64,000 nucleotides of DNA from Callipepla californica brunnescens. Taxonomy: Eukaryota; Chordata; Aves; Galliformes; Odontophoridae. The stretch lies in NCBI GenBank assembly GCA_023055505.1, contig JALIRH010000008.1:1984001-2048000 (forward strand), given 5' to 3'. The notes below the pieces were generated by a model, which was not told the origin of the DNA, did no database searches, and was given only the letters and a program-made list of their open reading frames with translations. The translations under genes were made by a program, and so were the position numbers. This document shows, piece after piece, positions 63,311-64,000 of this stretch (its first letter is position 1; each line of letters opens with the position of its first letter).

Positions 63311-64000
63311 AAGCTCTGATTAGCACTTGATATGTGGCTGGCCAACGTTTAATTTTAGTTGCAGCTATAGGAAGAGATCCAAGAAGAACCGAGCTGTATT
63401 AGTTTGGTTCCATGCACTGTGCTGCAGTGTTCTGCTAATCTGCAGTGTGTGCAGGGCAGTGAAATTCAGATTGCAGGACTTGAGTGGAAGTACCTACTTC
63501 TTCCTGTGTGGCAAAGAAGATGCATCTGAGCTCTGCCATTTGTGGCAGAAGCTGACAGCAGTAGGCCTGGAAGGTGTTAGTGGGCAAAAAACCTCATCCT
63601 GTGCTGTGTCCTTCTGCACAGAATTCACTGTGAGCAGCAGAGCTGATGAACCCTGGTTTTGTAAAGATATGTGACCTGTGGGTTGATCTGCTGCTTTAGT
63701 AAAGCTCTGCCTGAAAGTAGTATTCCCTACAACTTCTCCTGTGCAGAGGCTTTGGCATCTGACAGAAGAGTGTCTTCCCCACTGCTTTTGCCGTGGGTTT
63801 CTCCAGAACCAGCAACGTCAGCACCCACCAAAGCTAGGAACGGGGAATACCCCAACTTACAGCAAACCATCCTGCTCTGGGCATTAGCAGAAATGGTGAG
63901 GGCTGTGGTTAGCAGCCCCAGGGCAGTGTTGGAGCTAGTTCCATGCCAACAGCCAAGGTGGGCTCAGCACCTCACGTCCCTGGGGCACCATCCATGCTGT
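63311..64000. other. Unique non-coding DNA at window edge
   Basis: No gene, RNA or repeat is recognised. A 115-codon frame (63327-63674) lacks any domain resemblance. The window ends here, so a feature extending beyond 64000 cannot be excluded. Confidence 0.5.

Noticed and set aside
1..64000. Prokaryotic system, CRISPR array, prophage or biosynthetic cluster
   Set aside because: There are no long non-overlapping frames, no operon spacing or ribosome-binding sites and no direct-repeat arrays, and the CR1 elements mark the sequence as avian nuclear DNA.

Overview
This window looks like nuclear DNA from a bird, probably a galliform such as chicken. The main evidence is at least five degraded fragments of the CR1 LINE family, the dominant avian retrotransposon. 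They carry the typical 3' end (a 'ggtcccttccaaccc' core followed by a degenerate 'attctgtgat' tail), and two of them keep recognisable remnants of the reverse-transcriptase ORF. Simple A/T and G/C homopolymer tracts, sparse CpG and stop codons in every frame also fit a vertebrate intergenic or large-intron region. No bacterial operon structure, rRNA, tRNA, CRISPR array or prokaryotic mobile element is visible. The species and chromosome cannot be fixed from the sequence alone.

Layout: 1-2004 is unique non-coding DNA. A short plus-strand CR1 3' end lies at about 2005-2103. Unique DNA follows to 6303 and includes one strong but unsupported splice-donor context at 5561-5570. An old, internally deleted minus-strand CR1 occupies 6304-7112. 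A long unique stretch runs to 27.69 kb, with conserved-looking AT-rich regulatory-type blocks (about 14.58-14.95 and 18.05-18.26 kb), a perfect 2 x 35 bp tandem duplication at 15807-15876, GC-rich patches, and GT, C and CTTG simple repeats. A diverged copy of a dispersed, LTR-like repeat lies at about 27695-27935, and a better-preserved inverted copy at about 37450-37815. Between them are a homeobox/SOX-motif-rich block at 35755-35950 and a minus-strand CR1 at 36765-37250. A further CR1 3' end lies at 42184-42356. A G14 tract (51614) and a C14T16 tract (52004) form an inverted homopolymer pair. The right end holds a plus-strand CR1 3' end (56500-56684) and three conserved-looking blocks (54.1-54.5, 59.0-59.6 and 63.0-63.3 kb).

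I could not support any intact protein-coding gene or confident exon. The apparent open reading frames are short, overlap on both strands and read like chance translations. The only coding-derived segments I recognise are the two CR1 ORF2 remnants. The most plausible role for the window is a gene desert or long intron carrying scattered cis-regulatory elements, which is inference and would need cross-species alignment. I found no convincing new biological system. The best leads are the inverted pair of LTR-like repeats, the candidate enhancers and the homopolymer pair.
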